Below, piece by piece: positions 1 through 9,400 of a stretch of 64,000 nucleotides of DNA. The DNA is taken from assembly GCA_021810145.1 (NCBI GenBank), contig JAJZJL010000005.1:1-64000 (forward strand). Reading direction: 5' to 3'. The notes below the pieces were generated by a model that was given only the letters and a program-made list of their open reading frames with translations, was not told the DNA's origin and searched no databases. Both the position numbers and the translations under genes were made by a program. Origin of the DNA: Planctomycetota bacterium. GTDB lineage: Bacteria; Planctomycetota; Phycisphaerae; WQYP01. Every line of letters starts with the position of its first letter. Position 1 is the stretch's first letter.

Positions 1-87
1 CGGTGCGAGAAAAAAACATAAACAAATACCACCCCAACCCCGGCCACCCTGTCGTTTCGGCAGGCGGGCCGGGCTATTGGATCGGCC

Positions 88-1164
88 CTAAGGTGCGAAG
101 AAAAAGTGATTCGTCACGGCTGATCTGTTTTTGACTATTGGTATTGGCAGAATCGCCAGATTATTGGTTACCGCCGCGCTCTGGAATGCCGAAAGAATCC
201 ACCAGCGTTCCGTCGTATCGAGCACATTGGAAATGGGAGCCATGGTGCCAAGCATCTGTAACTTATGCAAATATGCCAAATCCTGCCGGGTGGAGAGTTT
301 GCCGGAATTAGCCAAGGCTTCATCGGCCTGCGCAGGAAAGCTCGCTGCTGCACAAGCCGTCATGGAACTCATCAGCATATGTTCCTGCGAAAGCAGAATT
401 CCTGCGTGATTTGCAGACAGGAGATCATTTTCACAGGACTCAATATCGTTGCGGTGCAGTTCCAGCATGGCGCGAACAACCAGATATTCCGAGGCCGTTT
501 GTATTTCCCCGAATATACCCCATGCCGAGCCGATTGCGTTGGCCATCGGTTCTGATCGTAAATTTCGGAGCAGCGGATTAAAAAAACGGGGGCGATAAAA
601 GGCTGCCTGTGCTATATCCAATGCACCTTCATTGACTTGCAACCATGCAGTAACCCAGGGATGGTTGTGCGCCGACCAGGGATGTATATAGAGTTTTCCG
701 GGGATATAGCGCGGCGCTGGTGATAGATGTCCGGTGTCACCGGCGGCTTGTGACACGGCTGCTGGGTCGGCATGCTTCCGAAAAGTCTGAAAATCAATAA
801 AGCGCGGGCCGGTCAGATCATGGGCTGTGATTCCCAGTGCCTTGCGCCGCATGGCACCCCACCCTGGGATGCTGGTGGTGACCATTTTCCCTTTGAATAA
901 TTTCGATTGCCAGCCGCGGAATGACCCCGGTCGAAACAGAATCAGTAGCGGCACAGCGGCGTTATTCTCTGGAGTGACGCCTTTACCGAAATGCTGGTTG
1001 AACGCCGCGACATAATCCACCAGACCGTTTTTGGTTAATGGCCCGGTGATGCGCGTGGTGGCATAACTGATGGGGATCGGCGGCTTGACGGGCGCAGCCG
1101 CAATGATGGCCAGCGACGTTAGTATCGTAAAAATACGCAACCAGATGCCGGGCCGATCGTGCAT
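88..1164 (-). CDS. Hypothetical secreted/membrane-anchored protein
   Basis: ORF 88..1257; internal Met at 1164 gives MHDRPGIWLRIFTILTSLAIIAAAPVKPP, a signal/TM-like N-terminus. No family recognised. Confidence 0.6.
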   Translation of the reverse strand: MHDRPGIWLRIFTILTSLAIIAAAPVKPPIPISYATTRITGPLTKNGLVDYVAAFNQHFGKGVTPENNAAVPLLILFRPGSFRGWQSKLFKGKMVTTSIPGWGAMRRKALGITAHDLTGPRFIDFQTFRKHADPAAVSQAAGDTGHLSPAPRYIPGKLYIHPWSAHNHPWVTAWLQVNEGALDIAQAAFYRPRFFNPLLRNLRSEPMANAIGSAWGIFGEIQTASEYLVVRAMLELHRNDIESCENDLLSANHAGILLSQEHMLMSSMTACAAASFPAQADEALANSGKLSTRQDLAYLHKLQMLGTMAPISNVLDTTERWWILSAFQSAAVTNNLAILPIPIVKNRSAVTNHFFFAP

Positions 1165-1748
1165 ATAGTAGCCTCCCAGGAAATATAATAACCACCGCTG
1201 AGCAATAATAACATCAAGATTTATCCAGCCGGCTCCCAAGAAAGATACCGGGGGCAACGATAGAAGCGCCCGAGCGAATCAACTTTCATTTCAGGGGGGC
1301 ATCGGATGGATTCCGCCGTGCATGAACGGATCGGTACTGCATGGTGCCAACCCGGATCGGCAGGATTTTGCGGTTATGGAAATTTTTGCGTCATAGTGAG
1401 TAACGGGCAGTTCCCCGGCAATATCCTACAAAATCTCCGCGCATCACCCACTGGAAATGAATGGTTTTCACGGAAAGCGATGCGCAAAACATCGCTCACG
1501 ATCCCAAGCGTTTTGTTACGACTGGATTTATCCCCGGGGCCTCCCGCTCTCACAGGCAATTCTCAACGTGGGATTTACTTGCTCTCATTTTGCCGTTTGG
1601 ATCCCCTTAGTTGTTGACCTCCGAGTACGGCCATAAAATACCTGCTGGGCTGACGCGCTTATCCAGTCATGATCGCTTCGGCCCGAGATCATCGTGCTTT
1701 GGATTTGCAGAAACGCGCCAATTGCGACAGCAGCTTTGGGTATTGGCT

Positions 1749-3230
1749 ATGGATAAAGTTTCTAGATCGCGAGTGTTGATTCTATTCGGCTTGGTGATTC
1801 TCCCGGGACTATCATCGGCCATTGCGGGCACCGGCTTAAACCGTGATTCTGCCCAAGTCCGTCTTATCCAAACGGTACGTTTGCCCAAGGACAATTCGGG
1901 CAAGGAACTGCAGCCGTGCGCACCGGCAATATGGGTGCCCCACGCTGACGGTGTACTCTTCGGCGCAAATGATCCATTGTTGCCGTCGGGCGTTAGATAC
2001 TTGTTTTTCTGGAAGCCTGGCACGCATCGGGTCAAGAAAATTCTTAATCTGGCGGTACTTGAAAAGACCTTTGGACCTCACTTCAAGCATTCGATTCATC
2101 GTGCCTCTGCTCATGGTGTTACCCCCGGTAAATCCAGTGGCTGGAAGATTGGCGGTATGTTCGTTGACGATGGTAAACTGGCGACCATATTCCAGAATAC
2201 CATCCAGCCACCGACACGACCCGCAAGTGGCCCGCAGGGAACTGCTCCAAACCCTGGTATCGGTTTACCAGGTGTCGTGATGTTACGGCCTTACTGCATA
2301 ACAGATTTTCGCGTAATGTGCTGGCACATGGCGCGCCGGCCCTTCCGGTTGTCGGATCGGCCGACAACGAGCTACTTAATTCATGTAAGATCGAGCTTGG
2401 GTGGAGAGGGTTGCCGCGTTGTGGTGCCGCCGGAGGGATCGTGGTTTGGCGTGGTACGTCCGGGCGATGTGGATACCGCCGGCTTGGGTAAGGCCGATGG
2501 CTCGTATCCCACATTGTTATTTGATCTCGCCAGTGGGCGGAAAGTAGCGCAATCCGCTGCTCCGCGGTTTCCTCCATCGGGTCCCTTTGCTTCGCCGCGT
2601 GGTGTGGAACTGGGTTGGCTCGCAACTTTAACGTTGGCGGGGGATTTTCCCGGGCCGAAAGATCGTCGTATATCCGGAGATACCACCCTGCGACTTTTAC
2701 AGGTTCCATCGCATAAGATCGGCGGCGGAGGCCTTGTTGCCGCGGGTGGACATCCGGTTCATCCAAAAGTTATTCCCATTCTCCGGGTACACATTCATGC
2801 GCACGATCCCAAGGCAATTCTCCGATGGGGTGGTGCGTTTTCTCCCAATGGACGGCGTATATTTGTGCTTGCTCAGCGCCCTTTCTTCAGTTCTCTGCAT
2901 CAGGTACACACTCAGATTATTGAATTATCTTCCTCCACCGGTCGTGTCATGCGCAGCGCCGTTCTGTCGCGGTCAGGCGCCGCAATCTGTATGACGGTCT
3001 CTCCGAACGGTCGCCTCATTGCGATTCTGCTGCTGCATGCGACGGGCTGGTTCCACATGCGCCAGGTGTTTAGTCTGCTTCTACTTGACAGTCGAACATT
3101 GCGTATCCTTACCTCCTGTCGCACGCCATTCGACTTGGGGCCATTGCGTTTTTCCCCGGACAGTACAAAACTCGCAGAAATGGGAAGATCCGCATTGTAT
3201 TTATTTCGGATCCACCAGCCGCATCCATAG
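1749..3230 (+). CDS. Secreted beta-propeller-like (WD40/PD40-type) protein
   Basis: ORF 1611..3230; Met at 1749 gives signal peptide MDKVSRSRVLILFGLVILPGLSSAIAG; repeated FSPNGRRIFVLA / VSPNGRLIAILL / FSPDSTKLAEM blade-like motifs. Confidence 0.6.
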   Translation: MDKVSRSRVLILFGLVILPGLSSAIAGTGLNRDSAQVRLIQTVRLPKDNSGKELQPCAPAIWVPHADGVLFGANDPLLPSGVRYLFFWKPGTHRVKKILNLAVLEKTFGPHFKHSIHRASAHGVTPGKSSGWKIGGMFVDDGKLATIFQNTIQPPTRPASGPQGTAPNPGIGLPGVVMLRPYCITDFRVMCWHMARRPFRLSDRPTTSYLIHVRSSLGGEGCRVVVPPEGSWFGVVRPGDVDTAGLGKADGSYPTLLFDLASGRKVAQSAAPRFPPSGPFASPRGVELGWLATLTLAGDFPGPKDRRISGDTTLRLLQVPSHKIGGGGLVAAGGHPVHPKVIPILRVHIHAHDPKAILRWGGAFSPNGRRIFVLAQRPFFSSLHQVHTQIIELSSSTGRVMRSAVLSRSGAAICMTVSPNGRLIAILLLHATGWFHMRQVFSLLLLDSRTLRILTSCRTPFDLGPLRFSPDSTKLAEMGRSALYLFRIHQPHP

Positions 3231-3332
3231 GTGTATCACGTTATTTCTGCGCGACCGTAGATTCAATAACGCCTCTCCCGCCTGACCGGTGTACACTATT
3301 GACGATAAAGGCCAGTGGTTGTGTTTCTGAAT

Positions 3333-4190
3333 TTATTTGCGGGCCACTCGAAACATTTGGCTTACCCACAATGGTACCTCCGTATATTCCCCGCAATCAA
3401 GCACAAACTCCTGCCCCCGTGATACAACATCCAACTCAACACTGCCATTAACCCGCCGCCAGCGCGATGACGAATGATGGTAACTCAACGGTCGGCGGCC
3501 AGACCCCGGCATAAAAAATGGGGGCAGCCGCCACGTGCTGGGGCGTCGAGCATCCGGCGATGTTAGCTGTAGCGCCGGGTTGAAGTTCGCAAACACACCA
3601 GCTCCCGGCATTCCGTGGGGCGGGTTGGGCCATTCCAAAAAACGCCGGGAAACATACAGGAAATTGTTCTTCCCAAACGCTCGGCGAAAGTGTGGGTGGT
3701 ATTCAGCCCATGGGACCTTTTCTAACGCCGCCGAATCGACTTGCATAATGTCGCCGATTTGCAGCCATCCCCAAATCACATGGCGCGGCAACGCTTCAGG
3801 GTCCCATTGGTAACCGGTACCGCTGGGAATAACTCGACGGAACAATCCAAAAAATAAAAACATATCCCCGGCGGCAAGGCCCTGATTCCTCAGATGGCCC
3901 TGTGCTGCGCCGGCCTGTCCGAAAATGGGACGCCATCGCGGATCACGCGGCAAACTGTCACGTCGCAGGTCAGGATCAAGGTGGGCATAATACGACTCAG
4001 GCACACTCTTTTGCGTAAGCTCTTCGACCAGTCGGCCGACATTTACTGTGCCGTAGCTGATTTCGGAGTATTGGATATTCGAGTGCCTGTCGGGAATAGG
4101 CAGCGAGAGCATTCCTCCATCAGGAAAAATGGGGCTTGGTGCACCCCCTGAGGCTGAATCAAATCCCTTGCGGCTGAAGATAAGCTTCAT
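3333..4190 (-). CDS. Nucleotide modification associated domain 3 (Nmad3) family protein
   Basis: N-terminus MKLIFSRKGFDSASGGAPSPIFPDGGMLSLPIPD matches remembered Nmad3 signature; start overlaps stop of the upstream gene by 4 nt (ATGA). Confidence 0.8.
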   Translation of the reverse strand: MKLIFSRKGFDSASGGAPSPIFPDGGMLSLPIPDRHSNIQYSEISYGTVNVGRLVEELTQKSVPESYYAHLDPDLRRDSLPRDPRWRPIFGQAGAAQGHLRNQGLAAGDMFLFFGLFRRVIPSGTGYQWDPEALPRHVIWGWLQIGDIMQVDSAALEKVPWAEYHPHFRRAFGKNNFLYVSRRFLEWPNPPHGMPGAGVFANFNPALQLTSPDARRPSTWRLPPFFMPGSGRRPLSYHHSSSRWRRVNGSVELDVVSRGQEFVLDCGEYTEVPLWVSQMFRVARK

Positions 4191-4864
4191 GCGCAGTGAC
4201 CGCCAGAACGCTCTTTCTCATCAGGCCATTTCGTTGGATTGCCGCAGTACCCAGAGGGGGCTTTGCGTTGTAAAAAACTGATGAATTTTTTAATGTCGAT
4301 TTTATCGCGGGGGCTTTCCGTGTCTAACACTCTGTGGGCGCGCCTCACCTGCAGACGGGCCAGCAGGCCGTCGGGCAACTTTAATGCCTCAGCACCAAAA
4401 TAATAGAAGTGCCCTTTCCTGGAAATTAAGACGCCACGCTTATCCGGGTGGTCGCCCAGGTCTTTCTTTTTCGTTCTGGGATTCTCCTCCCTCCCAAACG
4501 GCTCGGGGCCCGAATGCCCGGATTGAAGCTGTTGGTACGCGCCGTTTCCCTGTGGCTTGTAGATGTTGTCTCCACACCGGCGCATGGCACGCCGCGATTT
4601 CGTTCCCGTCTTCCCATTGCAATCCGGCCTTTTCTTCGCAAATCGACGGTCATTGAAGTATGTATCAAAGGAAAGCGTTTCGGTCACCTCCATGGCATAG
4701 ATAAGTCTGTGTCCATGTTCTTTGGGGCTAAGGCCAACCACCCAATCCCCAATCTCCGCTTTCTTTCGAATCGTCGGCTTGCAGGTTGCCAGCGTGCAGT
4801 ACCCCCAGAACGGATTGGGCGCAAAGCCCGTGTCGTGCGTGACAACATAACTGTAAAGTTTCAT
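4187..4864 (-). CDS. Nucleotide modification associated domain 2 (Nmad2) family protein
   Basis: MKLYSYVVTHDTGFAPNPFWGYCTLATCKPTIRKKAEIGDWVVGLSPKEHGHRLIYAMEVTE plus FNDRRFAKKRPD and GDNIY motifs; start 4864 preceded by GGAG on the minus strand. Confidence 0.82.
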   Translation of the reverse strand: MKLYSYVVTHDTGFAPNPFWGYCTLATCKPTIRKKAEIGDWVVGLSPKEHGHRLIYAMEVTETLSFDTYFNDRRFAKKRPDCNGKTGTKSRRAMRRCGDNIYKPQGNGAYQQLQSGHSGPEPFGREENPRTKKKDLGDHPDKRGVLISRKGHFYYFGAEALKLPDGLLARLQVRRAHRVLDTESPRDKIDIKKFISFLQRKAPSGYCGNPTKWPDEKERSGGHCA

Positions 4865-5100
4865 AATGTACTCCAGAACTGCCAACTTCGGTTTATCCAA
4901 CAGGCACTGAATCCTACATATTGTATAATATGGGCCACCCACCAACTCCGCAACCGACGGAGCGACGAGTGCCGAGCCATGTCATCAATGGTGGGACGTG
5001 GCGAGTCGGATTGGCTTTTGGGTGGGAAGGGGTGGACCGCCCCGGCGCGCACGGGGTAAACTCTCTAAGCGGATAACGCGGATACGGGGGGGGCGCGTCA

Positions 5101-5396
5101 ACGGACAACGAGCAACGGACAACGATTCTCGGCGGATGGGACAGGTACTGAATCTACTGATTAATACTGACCAATACTGACCATTTCTGAATATACTGAC
5201 GAATACTGAATCTACTGACCAATACTGTTCTCGTGCCGTTGTGGTGAAACCCCTATTCCAAATGCCAAATGCTAAATGCCAAATGTTGAGGCATGGATGC
5301 CGAAATCCCCCGGCGAGCCGGGGCAGGCCTGGCGATAGGATCGGCAGATCGGGACTCAATCTGAATCTGGGTAATCTGCGTAATCGGTGGATAACC
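5101..5396. repeat. Mosaic of short tandem repeats (10-, 9/10-, 7- and 9-bp units)
   Basis: ACGGACAACG x2 (5101-5110, 5115-5124); about nine ACTGA-containing 9-10 bp units 5147-5227; CCAAATG x4 (5258-5285, one unit CTAAATG); AATCTGGGT/AATCTGCGT/AATCGGTGG (5364-5390). Confidence 0.85.
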
Positions 5397-5441
5397 GTGC
5401 GTTGCTGTGAGAATCAACGATTGCAGGCTTCCTGCAAGTGT

Positions 5442-6425
5442 CTAAATTGGCAGAGGCGGGGCGGCTGATTGGTCAAGGTTGCGGCATTCGGTTAAGTAAG
5501 TCTTGACGCGTTGCTGGAACTCCGCATCGGTTTGAAAGGGAATATCCGAGGCGAGAGGAATTCTCGCGGTGCTTGCGCGCAGGGAAAAAAGCTGGCCCGG
5601 GCCAGGAGGGCCGATGATCAGATCGGTTAATCCCGGCGCGGCGGAATGGCGGTATTCAACGGCCATCAAGGGACACCCTGTACCAATTAGTCCGCGCAGG
5701 GAGGCAATCCAGATTCGGGCTGAAAGCCACGGAGGATGTCCAAATATCGGGACCCGCACCGTTTCCGTACGACCATTGGCACCCTCGCGCCCGCAGCTTT
5801 GCACCGCCTTCTGCAAACTGTAGATCATGCGCGCCGTTATATCGGGGACCGTGTTTTCCGCGGCCAGAATTTGAAGCATCTGCGAACCGGTGACCAGTCG
5901 ATCCGCCTTTACGGCGCGGGGCTGCAATCTGCCGGTCAATTCGTCGAGGCTCTTTTGAGCCGTCTGCACTGCGGCCCGCACCTCCGCGGCCGATGAGGTT
6001 GCAATCACATTGTTCTGAAGCGTCAGAAGCAGCGGCCCGGTGTGTTCTGCAATATCGGGCAGCGAATACCCGCGGGCCTGAACGGCGGTAACCAGCGGAT
6101 AAAGGCTGCGGCCCTTGCCATCGCGGGATGCGGTGATGGACGCGAGAATGTAATAATCGTCCAAGCTGTAGATCAACAGATGATTAAATTCCGCCAGCCG
6201 CTCTGGCTCCGGCAGATGCGCCCAGGAACCGGAGTCAATATTTCCGCCGATGCCTTCGACATAAATCATGCGTTTGAATGTCAGCATTTCGGGAAATTGA
6301 TGCCCGGCATCATCCATGTGGTCATCCCATCCGGGGTGCTTGCCAAAAACACTGACCGCCAGGATCGGTTCCCGTGCAGGTCCAGATAGAATCCGGGCGG
6401 CGAACTTCTGAAAGAATTGACCCAA
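5442..6425 (-). CDS. tagF: Type VI secretion system-associated protein TagF/ImpM
   Basis: N-terminal VSVFGKHPGWDDHMDDAG typical of TagF; sits directly downstream of tssM. Confidence 0.85.
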   Translation of the reverse strand: MGQFFQKFAARILSGPAREPILAVSVFGKHPGWDDHMDDAGHQFPEMLTFKRMIYVEGIGGNIDSGSWAHLPEPERLAEFNHLLIYSLDDYYILASITASRDGKGRSLYPLVTAVQARGYSLPDIAEHTGPLLLTLQNNVIATSSAAEVRAAVQTAQKSLDELTGRLQPRAVKADRLVTGSQMLQILAAENTVPDITARMIYSLQKAVQSCGREGANGRTETVRVPIFGHPPWLSARIWIASLRGLIGTGCPLMAVEYRHSAAPGLTDLIIGPPGPGQLFSLRASTARIPLASDIPFQTDAEFQQRVKTYLTECRNLDQSAAPPLPI

Positions 6426-6464
6426 GCGGACACCTTCTCCTGAAAGCCCAAGGGGCGATGGTTG

Positions 6465-9400
6465 TTATTTTTTCGCCTTCGGCCACAACGACAGCGGCGG
6501 CAACGCACGGGAGAATACCATCTCCAGTGTCATGGTACGCAGTTTCTTAAACTGATCCAGCATGTGCAGATGCACAAGCCAGGTCTTGCCGTCCCTGGTT
6601 GTGCCGTTATACCGAACCAGAAGTTTCAGTGCTGCCCAGGGGCCGGTGAAGGCCAGACTCTGCGACGGCTTGGTTCCGGCGACGGCGGGATCGGTCTCAT
6701 AGAAATTAAGCTTGAGCACCTGTCCTGATTTTGCGGGTATTGTCAGTGTTCCCAGATTATCATCCGCCAGGGAACGAAAACTTGCGGTTCCCAAGCGCTG
6801 ACCGGCCTGGTTAATGGTTAAATACGGCCAGATGATCTGGACGGTGTTATCCGACTGATCCTGTTTGATGGCTCTGGTTATCAGGAGCTTGCAGCGCAGC
6901 GGATTCTGGCCGGTAACGCCCAGAATAGCGGCGAGAATCTGGCGAATCGCCGCTACGGTCTGCCGTGAATAGCCAAAATGCCAGTACGACACATTGCCTT
7001 GAAGAATTCGAAGCTGCCGGTTGACCTGCGAGTCCGGGGTGAGAATCTCATTGCTGGAAACAACGGACTTCGGCAACGCTTCGAAATGCCTGGATAGCGC
7101 ACGGATGTCCGCGGGCGACCACTGGTGCTGGAAACGCTGATCCGCGGTTGCGGAAATAAACAAAGGAAAGAACGGTTTGGCCTGAATGCCGGCGAGAATG
7201 GCGTTCGCCTGTTGCTGGCTTTTCTGAGCCAGCGTTCTCAAGCCGGTAAGTGTCAGGGACTTGACATATTGTGATGCGAAATTCGGATTTACCGAGTTGC
7301 TGAGAATATAACGATGGTAAAGGGTGTCCGGTGTTTCAGCCAGCAGTTGATTGCGGGCGGTATCGGGATTACCGCTTAATTGCGTCCACCGATTAAGCCG
7401 ATGGCGGGTGGAGCGAGCAAAGAGCGGCACATTCAATAAACTGATCCCAGTATGGATATTTGCCTGCGCAGAGGCAACCTCCGGTGTCTGTGCCGTGGAA
7501 GTGGGAACTGCGGCCAGAGCCTTCGAAACGCGATTGCCGTAGCTTTGCAGCGCCAGAAACAGTTGATCAACCTGAACGCCCTGCAATTGCTGCAGATAGG
7601 TTTTCCAACTGTTGTTCGGGACGGCTATGGTCAATCCATCGGTCAGGGCGGAAAGCCAATACTGAAAATAGGCTCGGCGATACAGATTCCATGCGGCGGC
7701 TGAGGACTGATATTGTGCCAGCAGGGTCGTGGCTCCAAGAATATGAACGGTGCTTTGCGATGTGCCCGTCGCCTGCCGGAGCAAATGTCCAATTTCATAC
7801 CAGCCGCCCAGCAAAGTTCCGGCTCCCTGCGGGTTAAAACGCGGATCAAACGGTTTGCCTGCTCCAGAAGTAAATAAGATCATCGGTTTGCCGACGGCCG
7901 CGGCCTGCCCGGTGCTGACCTGCTGCGCCACAGCCTGTTCAATGGCTGTGGCATTGGCAAAGGAATGGGAAACGCACAGATGAATCATCGCGTTGATTCG
8001 ATATGCCTCAATCGCCTGAACCGCTTTAACGGCGGCTTGAGTGGCGGCTTGATTGTATGCGGCGGCGGCATTTGGCTCCGCGGTTTTCAAGGTGCCGGCC
8101 GTATGGTTAATAACGGACAAGGTCCGTTGCAAGCGGTGATTAAAGGCAAGTAAAAAAGCTTTGGCATCGGTCACGGATGTTATCGATGTGGGATTCGAGA
8201 TCAGATTGTCAACCGCGGCGTACATGATTTGTCGCAGGCTCACCTGTCGGTGGGCACCGGCCCGGGCCAGAAATATCTGATCCATGGCGGCAACCTGGGA
8301 CTGATCGGTCGAACCGAAAGGCGACTTCTCATCGGCGATTTCATGCAGTAATTCAGCACGCGCCGAAGCCAGCAGAGCCATGCTCTTTTTCAAAACGCCT
8401 TTGGGAACGGACGCTTTACCCAGGAGAACCGATGAAATGAAATTCCCTGCCGCGCCGGATTTGGCATTCGAGGTGTTGCCGGCGGTAATCCATGCCGTCT
8501 GCTGTTTGAGGCGATTGTAAAGTTCCTGACGATGATGCAGCAACTGCTGGGCATCGGCTAAATAAGCCCCGGCGAAAGTGGCATGGGATCCCAGCGCGGA
8601 ATAATTGAGCCTTATTTTTTGCGCCGATGCGGATAGCGCTGTCAGCAATCCGCTGACTTTTTGATAAGCCGCATTTCCCGCCCGCACATTGTTACCGGCC
8701 TGATATTCCTTAGCCCAGCGCATGAGAGCGGTTTCCGAATTCTGATAATTCTGCAATGCTGTTTTCAGAGCCAGCAGACGCTGCAAAGCCTGGTTGCCCG
8801 TTCCTACCGCACGGTTCCATCCATTAAGCACACTGGCCATGCCATGGTGTATCGCCGCCGCAAAATCCACTGATTGAATCAATTGCAGTGATTTGGGCGG
8901 CCATCGGCGGCCGGAATTGTAAAGACTGCCGAGTATGGCATTGGTGGAATCTCCCTGATAGGTTTGATACGACTTAAATTCGGTGGCAGGGAGAATATAA
9001 GCCAGCAGCGCGTCGAAATGCTTCAGGCTGGCTTTACGGCCGAGTGCCGAATCCGGTCCAATTTGATAGCTGGCTTGCGCGATAGCGAGAAATTCCAAAA
9101 GGGCGTCGGTGCGTTTATTGAGTTCCGGCAATGTCAGGGATTGATCAGAAAGCGGGGCCACGGCAAGACGCGCTTCGGCCGCACGGATGACCGGCTCAAG
9201 GACCTGTTGATCGTATATTGTCAAAAACGCCCGACGCTGTTGTGCGTTAACGGTGCCGCTAAGGAATGAAACGGGTTTGAATATCCAGGGCACGGTCAAC
9301 GGTTTGCTGACGAGTTCAAAGCCCTGTTGATAGAAATTTGCCAGCGAATGGCCCAGAATTTTATTGGTATGTCCCTGATAGACATATTGTGGCACACCGA

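Noticed and set aside
1306-1617. 103-aa plus-strand ORF
   Set aside because: No domain, no clear RBS, in a gap between genes; insufficient support.
2119-2766. 215-aa minus-strand ORF opposite the beta-propeller gene
   Set aside because: Shadow ORF; the plus-strand protein has signal peptide and blade motifs.
5147-5227. Possible CRISPR array
   Set aside because: Units are only 9-10 bp with no unique spacers of 30-40 bp and no cas genes nearby.
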